Shown: piece by piece, positions 1 to 9,282 of the stretch
Layout: the number at the start of each line of letters is the position of its first letter
How positions within the stretch are numbered: position 1 is the stretch's first letter
NCBI GenBank assembly: GCA_027669525.1
Contig: JAQEDJ010000021.1
Location: 1-38,202 of the forward strand
Reading direction: 5' to 3'
Length of the DNA: 38,202 nucleotides
Source of the DNA: Coriobacteriaceae bacterium AM48-5
GTDB taxonomy: Bacteria; Actinomycetota; Coriobacteriia; Coriobacteriales; Coriobacteriaceae
Made by a program: the position numbers and the translations under genes
The notes under the pieces: generated by a model
Databases searched by the model: none
What the model was told of the DNA's origin: nothing
What the model saw: only the letters and a program-made list of their open reading frames with translations

Positions 1-88
1 CCTGCGGAAACGAGGTGATGGCCAGGTGCCGGGAGCTATCTCCGCGTTGCGCTAGCTGCGGAAACGCGTGTTCCGTTCAGGCTGTTGC

Positions 89-130
89 GTTGAGATTGAA
101 AATCAACCTCCGAGTTTTGACTATCGTCAA
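89..130. promoter_or_regulatory. Possible iron-regulator (Fur-like) box at the left edge
   Basis: Positions 89-107 form an imperfect 19-bp palindrome, GTTGAGATTGAAAATCAAC, with 7 of 9 pairs complementary. A second inverted repeat, TTGAC-4-GTCAA, follows at 117-130. The first resembles the 7-1-7 Fur box (TGATAAT-n-ATTATCA) at about 10 of 14 positions. The 1-170 stretch has no convincing gene, so this is probably the control region of a gene lying to the left of the window. The regulator assignment is a guess from pattern only. Confidence 0.25.
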
Positions 131-171
131 GGGCGGCCGTGCAAAACGTGCGACCTATATAACATATCGAC

Positions 172-205
172 AAAAAAGACCGCCGGCGCGGGGCGGCGCC
201 GACGG
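172..205 (-). terminator. Intrinsic terminator of the small minus-strand gene
   Basis: On the minus strand the arms CCGTCGGCGC and GCGCCGGCGG pair with one mismatch around a 6-base loop. A run of six T follows at 177-172. It lies about 28 bases downstream of the stop codon of the 233-523 gene. Confidence 0.75.
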
Positions 206-232
206 TTGCGAGAGAATATCGATTGTTGGCTG

Positions 233-523
233 TTAAGCAGCGACGGCCTCGTAGACCGTGGCGCCCGAGAAGCTGTCGTGCAGGCTCTTGCCGCAGATCC
301 AAGGCAGCTCGACGACCTCGCAGACCGTGTTGACCAGCTCGGAGCAGTCAGTAAAGTGCCCCTTATCGTTGAGGGCCTCGCAATCCTGAACACGCCAATA
401 GCCATCGGTGTGCGTGATGTAGTACTCGTGATCGTTGATCGACACGAAAGCGCGCGTCTTGGAACGCAACAGCTTCAGAAATCCTTCGAAGTCGGTCTCG
501 ACGACATCTCCAGCCTGGAACAT
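233..523 (-). CDS. Small conserved-looking protein of unknown function
   Basis: The 96-residue product begins MFQAGDVVETDFEGFLKLL and I do not recognise the family. It is acidic, with no signal peptide or membrane segment, and has Cys residues spread through the middle and end (DCEALND, FTDCSELV, VCEVVELPWICG). The start is supported by a very strong ribosome site, AGGAGGT, 7 bases before the ATG, and the gene has its own terminator at 172-205. It is therefore probably a real monocistronic gene. The phrase SINDHEYYITHTDGYWRV could be a small beta-rich fold, but nothing in the sequence fixes a function. Confidence 0.75.
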   Translation of the reverse strand: MFQAGDVVETDFEGFLKLLRSKTRAFVSINDHEYYITHTDGYWRVQDCEALNDKGHFTDCSELVNTVCEVVELPWICGKSLHDSFSGATVYEAVAA

Positions 524-647
524 GATGTTACCTCCTGGCCCGGCGCCACCATGGCGCGTTGATAAACGTTGGTACTCCTTTAGTAAAACCTTTATCAGGG
601 CTTATGCGCGCATCATTTAGGCAAATGGTAAAAACCGCAGGGTAGAC

Positions 648-670
648 GGGATAAAACGTTTAATCATCCC
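648..670. promoter_or_regulatory. Palindrome with central AAACGTTT, candidate operator
   Basis: GGGAT and ATCCC flank a core containing AAACGTTT in the 293-base gap between two divergent genes, the small orphan at 523 and the nitroreductase at 817. A central CG with A/T arms is typical of LacI-family operators, but other regulators are possible. No clear -35/-10 pair is visible on either side, and I see nothing else in this gap. Confidence 0.25.
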
Positions 671-816
671 ACCGGTTTGTCACATTCCGAAGCCACTTTT
701 ATGCAAACCTACTTTCCCAATTGGAATCTATCCTTTTGGCCGGGCAATTGACCGTCTATCGTTTGAGCCCGACGGGTATGAACGGGGCATCTGCAACGCC
801 ACCGCAAGGAGACACC

Positions 817-1344
817 ATGGAGACCATCGAAGCGCTCATTCACCGCCGCAGCTGCCGCAAATACAGCGATCGTCCCGTCGAGGCCGAAAAGCTTGCACGT
901 ATTATCGAAGCCGGCCAATATGCGCCGAGCGGCATGGGCCGCCAGCCGGTGACGTTTGTCGCCGTCACCGACCCCGCGACCGTTGAGCGTCTCTCGAAGC
1001 TCAACGCGCAAGTCATGGGCAGTAACAGCGACCCCTTCTATGGCGCCAAGACCGTTGTGGTGGTGCTGGTTGACCGCAGCGTGCCCACACATCTGGAAGA
1101 CGGCTCGCTCGCCATGGGCAACCTGCTCAACGCCGCCTATGCACTGGGTGTCGATTCGTGCTGGATTCACCGCGCGCATGAGGTCTTTGACTCGCCCGAG
1201 GGCCTGGAGCTGCTGGCCAGCTGGGGCCTGCCCGCCGACGGCAGCCTGCGCGGTGTCGGTCACTGCATTCTGGGCTATGCCGAGGACGCGCTTCCCGAGG
1301 CAAAGCCGCGCCGCGACAACGTCGTGTATGTTCCGCCGTTCTAA
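817..1344 (+). CDS. Nitroreductase family protein
   Basis: The 175-residue product belongs to the FMN-dependent nitroreductase superfamily, which uses NAD(P)H to reduce nitro groups, quinones or similar substrates in the cytoplasm. It opens with the family signature IHRRSCRKYSDRPVE, where the Arg-Arg-Ser-x-Arg segment contacts FMN phosphate. This is followed by LEAGQYAPSG-type (IIEAGQYAPSG) and GRQPVTFVAV segments, and ends with the conserved GHCILGYAED near residue 150. The length is at the short end for the family. The start at 817 is chosen over an in-frame upstream ATG because AAGGAGA lies 5 bases before it. The physiological substrate cannot be told from sequence. Confidence 0.9.
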   Translation: METIEALIHRRSCRKYSDRPVEAEKLARIIEAGQYAPSGMGRQPVTFVAVTDPATVERLSKLNAQVMGSNSDPFYGAKTVVVVLVDRSVPTHLEDGSLAMGNLLNAAYALGVDSCWIHRAHEVFDSPEGLELLASWGLPADGSLRGVGHCILGYAEDALPEAKPRRDNVVYVPPF

Positions 1345-1354
1345 CGAACGGCGG
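1333..1354. terminator. Hairpin between convergent genes
   Basis: CCGCCGTTC and GAACGGCGG pair perfectly (9 bp) around a 4-base loop that contains the nitroreductase stop codon. There is no T run on either side, so it may be an mRNA 3'-end stabiliser or a weak bidirectional terminator between the nitroreductase and the minus-strand gene ending at 1368. Confidence 0.45.
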
Positions 1355-1367
1355 ACCCGCTCGCAAC

Positions 1368-1941
1368 TTATCTTGCCGGTGGAGTTGTCGTCGTTTCGTT
1401 CGTTTGAGTCGTTTCGGCACCGTCGCCCTGTTCGTCCTCGTCCTTTTGAGCGTCGGCGATGGTAGAGGCCGCCGCAACGATACCGCGCTGGGGCGCGACG
1501 CCCGTCTGGGTCTGAGCGCCCTCGACAATTTCTGTGCCTGCATGCGCGAGCTCGGGCGATTTAAACATCGCGTCCAAGTTGGCGCCACCGCCGGCGTAGC
1601 CAAGCGCTGCGAGCGCGATGACGATCACTGCAACGACGACCGCGATCGGAACATAACGATGCCAACCAGCCGGATTGAGTCCGCTGCGACGAGCCGCCCC
1701 GCGGCTGATGTAACCGAGCGTTCCGTCGTGCTTGAGCTTTGAGCCCACCACGCGTTTGCGGCCCCACAACGAGGACTCTGTCTGCATGGCCAAGCGGGCG
1801 CTTGCCGAAGGATAGCCGTATTTAGTGCGCTTGAACGAGCCATCAAACCCCGAGGCGTGTTTGCCCACGTCACCGGTGTTGTGCGTCGGTTGACCGGCGC
1901 GGCACTCCGCCTTCTGCGGCTCGGTTTGTAGTCTCAGCCAT
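1368..1941 (-). CDS. Single-pass membrane protein of unknown function (possibly frameshifted at its N-terminus)
   Basis: The well-supported part runs from about 1890 to 1368. It has a basic N-terminal half containing GFDGSFKRTKYGYPSASARL and WGRKRVVGSKLKHDG, then one membrane helix (YVPIAVVVAVIVIALAALGY). A low-complexity tail rich in Ala, Glu and Thr follows, ending NETTTTPPAR. The most protein-like start, ATG at 1941 (MAETTNRAAEGGVPRRSTDAQ), is in another frame and meets a stop near 1870. Joining it to the rest needs one base removed or two added, unlike the other frameshifts here. A start at an internal ATG (1788) or GTG is possible. I do not recognise the family. Confidence 0.5.
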
Positions 1942-2025
1942 ACGCCCCCGCACGCCGTAACCAAATCGAAACAATAACGCTTTGGACTGTAGCACACGCG
2001 TCGCGCGCGGTCACGGGCGCCTCGC

Positions 2026-3243
2026 TCAACGGTCATCGTCCTTCAGCAAGCGCCACAGCGTTGTTCGGCTTATGCCCAGCACCTCCGCCGCACGGGTTCG
2101 GTTGCCGTGGAGATGATCTACAACCAGATGCGCGATATCTCGCTCGGTATCGGCCAACGGTCGCAGGATATACAGGTCGCTTTCGAGTGTCGGGGCGCCA
2201 AAGGTTGCGGTCTTAATCACGTCCTCTTGGGCGAGCACTTCCTCCGCCACAGCGCGATCCACCGTGCCCGTCCCCACCAATATATACAGTCGTTCCGAGA
2301 CCTCGCGGAGCTGCAGATAGTTGCGCGACCAGCGGTAAGCATCGAGCGCCTTCGTCGCCGCGGCAGACAGCGTGGGCGCTGCCGTCCCAAATGCACCAGC
2401 GAGATATTCCAAATAGCGCGCAACCTTCGTCGACGCGGCTCCCTGCTCGACGATTGCCGGCGCCACGCTCACCGCACAGGCGAAGCGCTCGGTCACAAAG
2501 GCGGCTTGATCACTTTCGCTGCCGCCCGGCATGTCATTCGCCGTCAGCACCACATGGCAGCGCGTCGCCAACGCGGTGTCGGCCATCGTGGAAACGAGCT
2601 CGCGAAGGCGCTGGGGGCCAACCGCATTCCAGCCCGCAATGCAAAGCGTCAGCCCCGTTTGGAACAACGGCGATTCGGCGCTTTTGAGCACGTGGCGCCA
2701 ACCGCGATCGGTAAGCTCATCGAGCGCAACGGCAACAAAGGGCTGATCGACAAAAGGACCGTCCAGATAGAGACGCATGGCAATCTCGACCTGACCCGCT
2801 CCCAGCTCGCCCTCGAGCATAAGGGGCACACCGCGCGCATAGCTCTCGGCGACCGGCGCAGCCACCGAAGCTGCCCCCTCAACGATGCCGTACGCGCTCG
2901 ATTCGTAGCGGGCCTCAACTTCGTCGGCATTGAGCCACTCGATGCCCGCATGTGCCGCGGCGCCGCGCACCTCGCGGACCACGACGGCCCAAAGGCCCCC
3001 GCCCTCTTTGTCGGTGGGGCGAACGGTCAGGCTCAAGCGCGTACCCGCACGTCCCATAACCAGACGCGCGCCGTCTCCTATACGGTCGAGGCGTTCGGCA
3101 ACAAAAGCCGCCACACCCCGCTCAAGCGCCGCGTCATTCATGGTCGAAATCGCGACGTCCCCACGCGCATCAATTGCCAATGCCGAGGCCCCGGCAGCAG
3201 CCAGGGCCTCGGTCAAGATGTTCAGCTTGGCATCGCTATCCAT
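2026..3243 (-). CDS. NtrC-like transcriptional regulator with degenerate ATPase domain
   Basis: The 405-residue product has the layout of a sigma-54 enhancer-binding protein. An N-terminal sensory region (residues 1-115) is followed by an AAA-like domain (about 130-340) and a C-terminal Fis-type helix-turn-helix (HGNRTRAAEVLGISRTTLWR). The AAA domain still reads in register: LMLEGELGAGQVEIA stands where LLxGETGTGKE is expected, PFVAVALDEL where PFVxVNC is expected, and YRWSRNYLQLREVSERL where WPGNVRELxN is expected. The Walker A Gly-Lys is lost and there is no GAFTGA loop. It therefore probably cannot hydrolyse ATP or drive sigma-54 and may act as an ordinary DNA-binding regulator. The start is ATG 3243 with a weak site; an in-frame extension to 3444 exists but looks non-coding. 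The upstream transporter gene may be its target. Confidence 0.7.
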   Translation of the reverse strand: MDSDAKLNILTEALAAAGASALAIDARGDVAISTMNDAALERGVAAFVAERLDRIGDGARLVMGRAGTRLSLTVRPTDKEGGGLWAVVVREVRGAAAHAGIEWLNADEVEARYESSAYGIVEGAASVAAPVAESYARGVPLMLEGELGAGQVEIAMRLYLDGPFVDQPFVAVALDELTDRGWRHVLKSAESPLFQTGLTLCIAGWNAVGPQRLRELVSTMADTALATRCHVVLTANDMPGGSESDQAAFVTERFACAVSVAPAIVEQGAASTKVARYLEYLAGAFGTAAPTLSAAATKALDAYRWSRNYLQLREVSERLYILVGTGTVDRAVAEEVLAQEDVIKTATFGAPTLESDLYILRPLADTERDIAHLVVDHLHGNRTRAAEVLGISRTTLWRLLKDDDR

Positions 3244-3368
3244 GATTTGCCCCTGTCCGCGGCGACGTGCAACCGCCGACGGTCGCACCACCGAGTGTTT
3301 CAAAATTGAACGATATTGCTCACCAAACACTATAGGGCAGAAAGCGCCGTCCTGCGAGTATAGGTGTT

Positions 3369-3394
3369 GCCCCGCATCGCCATCCTGGCGGGGC
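3369..3394. terminator. GC hairpin downstream of the YeiH-like gene
   Basis: GCCCCGC and GCGGGGC pair around a 12-base loop between the transporter stop (3510) and the regulator start (3243). There is no T run on the minus strand, so termination is only suggested. Confidence 0.35.
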
Positions 3395-3509
3395 GATAAG
3401 AGCTCTTCGGGACTTATAAACCTGCGGACAAGCCATACCCGCAAGAGCTCCTATCGCTCCACCGCAAGCTTGCGCCCACCAGCAACCAGCACGCAAATAA
3501 GCTACTCCT

Positions 3510-4542
3510 CTACCAGATTCCCAGCACGTGCTGCATTCCCAAACTCATGCACGCAATGCCAATCCAGCAGCAAAAGCCCAGCGCGATGGCTTGCCGCCCT
3601 TTTTGACCAGCTCGACGATATCGGTATTAAAGCCAATAGCCGCCATGGCCATCACGATAAAGAACTTCGACAGCTCCTTGATGGGCGCCGTGATGGACAC
3701 GGGAAGCTGAAGCACCGTGGTGATTACGCTCGCCAGCACAAAGAACAGCACAAACATGGGAACGCGCGTTTAAGCGAGAACGTGCTTTTGGCGTCGCCGC
3801 CGGCCTTGCGCGCCAGATGCATCTGCCAGCATGCGAGGACCAACGTGATGGGAATAATGGCCAGCGTCCTGGTGAGCTTGACCACCGTGGCGCTCTCGAG
3901 CACATTGGCGCCGGGATGCATGCTGTCCCAGGCGCTCGCCGCAGCCGTTACGGACGAGGTGTCGTTGATGGCGGTGCCGGCAAACAGGCCAAAGCCCTCG
4001 TTGGTCAGCCCGAGCATGCCGCCGAGCGTTGGAAACACGAGCGCCGCGATAACGTTAAACAGGAAGATGACCGAAATGGCCTGGGCAATCTCGCGATCGT
4101 CGGCATCGATGACGGGTGCGGTCGCGGCGATAGCAGAACCGCCGCAAATCGACGAACCCACACCCACAAGCGTCGCGATCTTGCCCGGTACGTTCATGAC
4201 GCGGCAGAGCACGAAGGCGATGACAAGCGAGGTCGAGATCGTCGCCACGATAATCGGCAGCGACTGGGCACCCTTGGACAGAATCTGGGAGAGGTTCATG
4301 CCAAAGCCAAGCAGGATAACCGCGTACTGCAAGACTTTTTTGGACGTATAGGTGACGCCGGCGGCGAGCTGTTCGCGACGATTCTTGGGAAAGACGAGCG
4401 CCAGGACCATGCCAAAGAGGATGGCAAACACCGGACCGCCGACCACTTCAATTTGTTTGCCGAGCAACGTCGCGGGAATGGCGATGATCAGGCAGAACAA
4501 GACGCCTTTCCAGCGCTCGCGTACGAAATTTGCCAGTTGCAT
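3510..4542 (-). CDS. YeiH-family putative sulfate exporter (two frameshifts)
   Basis: This is a polytopic inner-membrane protein of the YeiH/PSE family, roughly 344 residues when repaired, a normal length for the family. Signature segments include [47 protein letters not shown] and the C-terminal [19 protein letters not shown]. Two breaks interrupt it. Near 3770 the frame moves from SLKRAFP to [13 protein letters not shown]. Near 3585 it moves from GGKPSRW to [16 protein letters not shown], ending LGIW-stop at 3510. Each is repaired by one added base. The start ATG 4542 has an AGAAGGAA site. It is divergent from the GntR regulator at 4748, which may control it. The true substrate is not established for most family members. 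Confidence 0.85.
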
Positions 4543-4747
4543 ATGGGATTCCTTCTTTCTATTTCACGTTTGCGACGGCTTATGATACGGCAACATTGAG
4601 CGCAGCCTTGCGCAAACACAGACTAAGATGCCGCAATAGTTCTCAGGCAACAGCCGAATTACCCACCGCGGAGAGCTGATTCGCGGCATAATTAACAACT
4701 GACATATGAGTTTGATAGAACAGTTGCGAGGCGCTATGGAAGAATCG

Positions 4748-5437
4748 ATGCACGTCGGCGAGCAGGAAACGAGCCTACAGGACCAGTCCTACCACACCAT
4801 TCGACGCAAAATCGTCTACCTGGACTACAAGCCGGGCGAAAAGCTGGGCGTCAAGCAACTTTGCGACGACCTGGATATGGGGCGCACGCCCGTGCGCGAG
4901 GCTTTGGTTCGCTTGGCGCAGGAAGGCCTGGTGCGCACCGTGCCCCAGAGCGGCACCTACGTCTCACCCATCAACCTCACCCTTGCCGAGAGTGCCTGCT
5001 ACATCCGCGAACATCTGGAAAAGCAGGTGATTGTGGAGTGCTGTGCGCGAGCCACGTCGGCCGGCATCGAGCAGCTCGACCGCACCATCGTGCTGCAGGA
5101 AAAGGCCATGGCCGAAGAGGATCGCATCGGCTTCTTTTTGAGCGACAACCTCATGCATCACATGATTTTTAGCATCGCATGTCGCAGCACCGTTTGGTCG
5201 TGGCTCGAAGAGACCAATGCCGACCTGGAGCGCTTCCGCTGGCTGCGCGCCGCCACGCAGGTTCTCGACAATCAGGACATCGTGAACGAGCACAAGCAGA
5301 TTCGCCGCGCTATCGCCGGTCGCGACCCCATCGAAGCGAGCTTTTTGGTCAGCAAGCACCTGCATATGATGTTCCGCAACCAAACCGAGGTTCTGGACCA
5401 GTTCCCCGAGTACTTCGAGACCAGCAAGCTCCGCTAA
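4748..5437 (+). CDS. GntR-family regulator, FCD (FadR) subfamily
   Basis: The product has an N-terminal winged helix (residues about 10-75: YHTIRRKIVYLDYKPGEKL, LDMGRTPVREALVRL, EGLVRTVPQSGTYVSP) and an all-helical FCD ligand domain (about 85-215). The spaced residues include RSTVW and HKQIRRAI, ending in HLHMM. FCD regulators bind small organic acids or sugar acids and usually repress neighbouring transport or catabolic genes. The start at 4748 is preferred because GGAAGAA precedes it by 3 bases. ATG 4736 (weak GAGG) and ATG 4706 (no site) are in-frame alternatives. It is divergently transcribed from the YeiH-like transporter, 205 bases away. Confidence 0.85.
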   Translation: MHVGEQETSLQDQSYHTIRRKIVYLDYKPGEKLGVKQLCDDLDMGRTPVREALVRLAQEGLVRTVPQSGTYVSPINLTLAESACYIREHLEKQVIVECCARATSAGIEQLDRTIVLQEKAMAEEDRIGFFLSDNLMHHMIFSIACRSTVWSWLEETNADLERFRWLRAATQVLDNQDIVNEHKQIRRAIAGRDPIEASFLVSKHLHMMFRNQTEVLDQFPEYFETSKLR

Positions 5438-5481
5438 CCTGCCAAAAAGGGACAGGTTTATTTTGGCAGGTTTTATCTGGG
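5437..5481 (+). repeat. Dispersed 45-bp palindromic repeat, copy 1
   Basis: ACCTGCCAAAA and TTTTGGCAGGT pair perfectly around a 13-base loop containing GGGACAGG, followed by TTTATCTGGG. The first base is the last A of the GntR stop codon. With its trailing T's it could terminate GntR transcription. Four more copies lie at 7838, 12392, 12864 and 13697. Confidence 0.9.
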
Positions 5482-5492
5482 CAAATGCAGAA

Positions 5493-5528
5493 AAGGCCCG
5501 GCTCCGTCTTGATGCGGAGCCGGGCCTT
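5493..5528 (-). terminator. glmS terminator (bidirectional hairpin)
   Basis: AAGGCCCGGCTCCG pairs with CGGAGCCGGGCCTT (14 bp) around an 8-base loop. On the minus strand it is followed by TTTTCTG, the expected form for glmS, whose stop is at 5554. It may also stop readthrough from the GntR gene. Confidence 0.85.
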
Positions 5529-5553
5529 GGTCGTTAGGACGGCGGAATATTAG

Positions 5554-7400
<1,847 letters not shown>

Positions 7401-7501
7401 AGGATAAATCCCTTCGTTCGCGTGACTGCAAGACGTCCACGCACAAGGGGCGCTGAGACGCATAACGTTCGAGTATTGTACTCACGCAGGCGCAAGCTGA
7501 T

Positions 7502-7533
7502 ATACCAGATGTGGTATCTCAACTTAGATACCA
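7502..7533. promoter_or_regulatory. Overlapping palindromes upstream of glmS, candidate GntR/HutC-type operator
   Basis: ATACCA-4-TGGTAT (7502-7517) overlaps TGGTATCT-6-AGATACCA (7512-7533), so the middle TGGTAT arm is shared and two alternative palindromes exist. TGGTnT...AnACCA half sites are used by HutC-subfamily GntR regulators such as NagR/DasR, which sense glucosamine-6-phosphate. The site is about 100 bases upstream of glmS. The link is inference and no such regulator is encoded in the window. Confidence 0.4.
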
Positions 7534-7564
7534 CCCGATGCACACATGCCCAAACCATCACGAT

Positions 7565-7817
7565 GGGGACAGGCACCTTTGTGGTGATTTGGACCGGGGC
7601 GGCGCTCTGTCCCGGCGAAAAATCTCGATCTGTAACATCTGGGCCGCAATAAGCCGGCTTAGTGTTACAGGTCGAGACATTGCGGTTCGGCCCCCGCACT
7701 ATGTCTCGATCTGTAACAGGTAGAGCCGGTTTTGCCGCCCAGATGTTACAGACCGAGACAATTGAAGACCCGGGCAGCTCAAGCCACCACAAAGGTGCAC
7801 TGTCCCCTTTGTGGTGG
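7565..7817. repeat. Compound cluster of nested palindromic repeats
   Basis: An outer pair, GGGGACAGGCACCTTTGTG (7565 onward) and its near reverse complement ending TGTCCCC (7784-7807), encloses two tandem hairpins of a second family. These have arms TCTCGATCTGTAACA with TGTTACAGGTCGAGA (7623-7677), and GTCTCGATCTGTAACA with TGTTACAGACCGAGAC (7703-7759), each with one mismatch. At the right end CCACCACAAAGG-10-CCTTTGTGGTGG (7784-7817) forms a further perfect hairpin. No gene is present. The GGAC-led palindromes resemble REP elements of the RAYT type. Confidence 0.8.
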
Positions 7818-7837
7818 TCGCGCTGGCAACGGCGTTT

Positions 7838-7883
7838 CCCCAGATAAAACCTGCCAAAATAAACCTGTCCCTTTTTGGTAGGT
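7838..7883 (-). repeat. Dispersed 45-bp palindromic repeat, copy 2
   Basis: This is the reverse complement of the ACCTGCC...TTTTGGCAGGTTTTATCTGGG repeat, with one arm base changed (GGTAGG for GGCAGG). It directly follows the compound palindrome cluster and runs up to the promoter of the LacI gene. Confidence 0.85.
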
Positions 7884-7889
7884 TTGGGA

Positions 7890-7898
7890 TGCTACAAT
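7890..7898 (+). promoter_or_regulatory. Extended -10 promoter of the first LacI gene
   Basis: TGCTACAAT is an extended -10 (TG-n-TACAAT) placed 35 bases before the start codon at 7934. No good -35 is visible, which is common for extended -10 promoters. Its upstream flank is repeat copy 2. Confidence 0.5.
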
Positions 7899-7933
7899 CT
7901 GGTTTGTACTTGAAACGCATCAAAGGGGCCGCT

Positions 7934-9066
7934 ATGGCAAAGGTGAAAATCAGCGACGTCGCGCGCGAGGCCGGGGTTTCGCTGGGCACGGTTTCCAACG
8001 CGCTCAACCACCCCGAAAAGCTGCGTCCCGAGACCCTCAAGCTCATCAACGAGACAATCAATCGCTTGGGCTACCTGCCAACCAAAGCGCTCGTCAGCTC
8101 GCGGGCGGCGCCACCAAGTCCTTTGGCCTGGTGCTCCCCCGTCTCGACCACGGCTTTTCGCTCCAAATCGCCAGCGGCGCCCACAACGAGGCCCGCAAGC
8201 ACGGCTACGATCTGCTCATCGCCAATGCCGATAACGACGATATTCTCGAGGACCATTACCTGCGCTATTTTATGGGCACGCAGATGTCCGGCGTCATGGT
8301 TCAGCCCATGGCGTCCCCCGACTGGCACCCCGCTATGACCAAGATGCCCGTGCCGATCGTCCATCTGGACATCCATTGCTCCGAGCCCGGCTACTACGTA
8401 GCGGCCGATAACGAGGCCCAGGGGCGCATCATTGCCGAACTCGCCATCGCCCGCGGTGCACGCCATATCACCGTTGTGGGTAGAGCAGCATTTATGCAAC
8501 TCACCCTGCGCGTCCTTGGCATTCATAAGGCGCTCGCCCTACACCCCGATATCAAGATCGAAGTCATCGACGCCGGCGAATGGAATACCGCCGCCGACGG
8601 CTACGGCATCGGCGCCCAAATCGCCGCGCGCCCCGCCGACGAACGCCCCGATTTTGTCGTCGGCCTGACCGACGTGTTGGCCTCGGGCGTTATCTCGGCG
8701 CTGGTCGACAAGGGCATCTCTGTACCCGGGCAAGTACGCGTAGCAGGTTGCGATGGCAACCCGCTCGCTTGGAGCGGATCGGTCCCGCTCACTACGGTAG
8801 CGCCCCCGGGCTACGAGATTGGCCGCAAGGGTGTCCAACTGCTGATGGAGCAAATCGAGGATAAGCCTGTCGCCAAGACCAAACGAGTCCGCATCGGCTC
8901 CGCCGCGCGCACCGTCACCACGGTCACGGCCAGCGAGGGCATTAACCGTCAGGAGCTCGTGCGTCCCTTCTTGCTCGAGCGCGTAAGTACCCAAAATGCC
9001 AAGCCGCACCCGACGGGCCAACCCATGGTCCCGACAACCGACATCAACCTGGGCGCCTACTTGTAA
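7934..9066 (+). CDS. LacI-family transcriptional regulator (one frameshift)
   Basis: When repaired this is 377 residues: an N-terminal LacI helix-turn-helix (KISDVAREAGVSLGTVSNALN, hinge near QSARQLAGG), then a periplasmic-binding-protein-like effector domain with SFGLVLPRL, YYVAADNEAQG and VRVAGCDGNPLAWS. The break is at about 8082: CCAACCAAAG must read CCAAACCAAAG, turning LGYLPTKAL into LGYLPNQSARQLAGG. This is a loss from an A run. The start ATG 7934 has AAGGGG. There is a C-terminal extension of about 40 residues beyond the usual end, without a recognised domain. No sugar genes adjoin it, so its targets are probably elsewhere. Confidence 0.9.
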
Positions 9067-9068
9067 CA

Positions 9069-9110
9069 AAAAAACGCCGCAACGGAAACAGGCCCGCTGC
9101 GGCGTTTTTT
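9069..9110 (+). terminator. Bidirectional intrinsic terminator after the LacI gene
   Basis: AAAAAACGCCGC pairs with GCGGCGTTTTTT (12 bp) around an 18-base loop, ending in six T. It starts 3 bases after the LacI stop codon. Confidence 0.9.
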
Positions 9111-9195
9111 GCTGACCCACGCACCCCTCCCCCACATAGCCAAAGCTGCCGCCTCGGATATTTATGGAATGCAATCCATTTTTCATTAACTTTTT

Positions 9196-9204
9196 TGTTA
9201 AAAT
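9196..9204 (+). promoter_or_regulatory. Extended -10 promoter of the ATPase gene
   Basis: TGTTAAAAT lies in a distinctly A/T-rich 100-base stretch, 79 bases before the start at 9283. A nearby imperfect palindrome, TGGAATGCAATCCA (about 9169-9182), could be an operator. Confidence 0.4.
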
Positions 9205-9282
9205 AGACTAAATTCCATATTTTTAGATATTTCCTATAAGTATTGATTTTGCTCCAGTTTTTCTCGCCAAGAAAGGGGTTTC

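Noticed and set aside
1..90. tRNA gene or protein end at the left edge
   Set aside because: The repeated CTGCGGAAACG and short stems suggested a structured RNA, but no cloverleaf, anticodon arm or CCA end fits, and the open frame there has shadow-like composition.
2026..2036. A start at 2036 for the membrane protein gene, overlapping the regulator stop
   Set aside because: The extra N-terminal residues are Arg/Cys-rich and unlike a real protein, and the AGGA lies too close to the ATG for efficient initiation.
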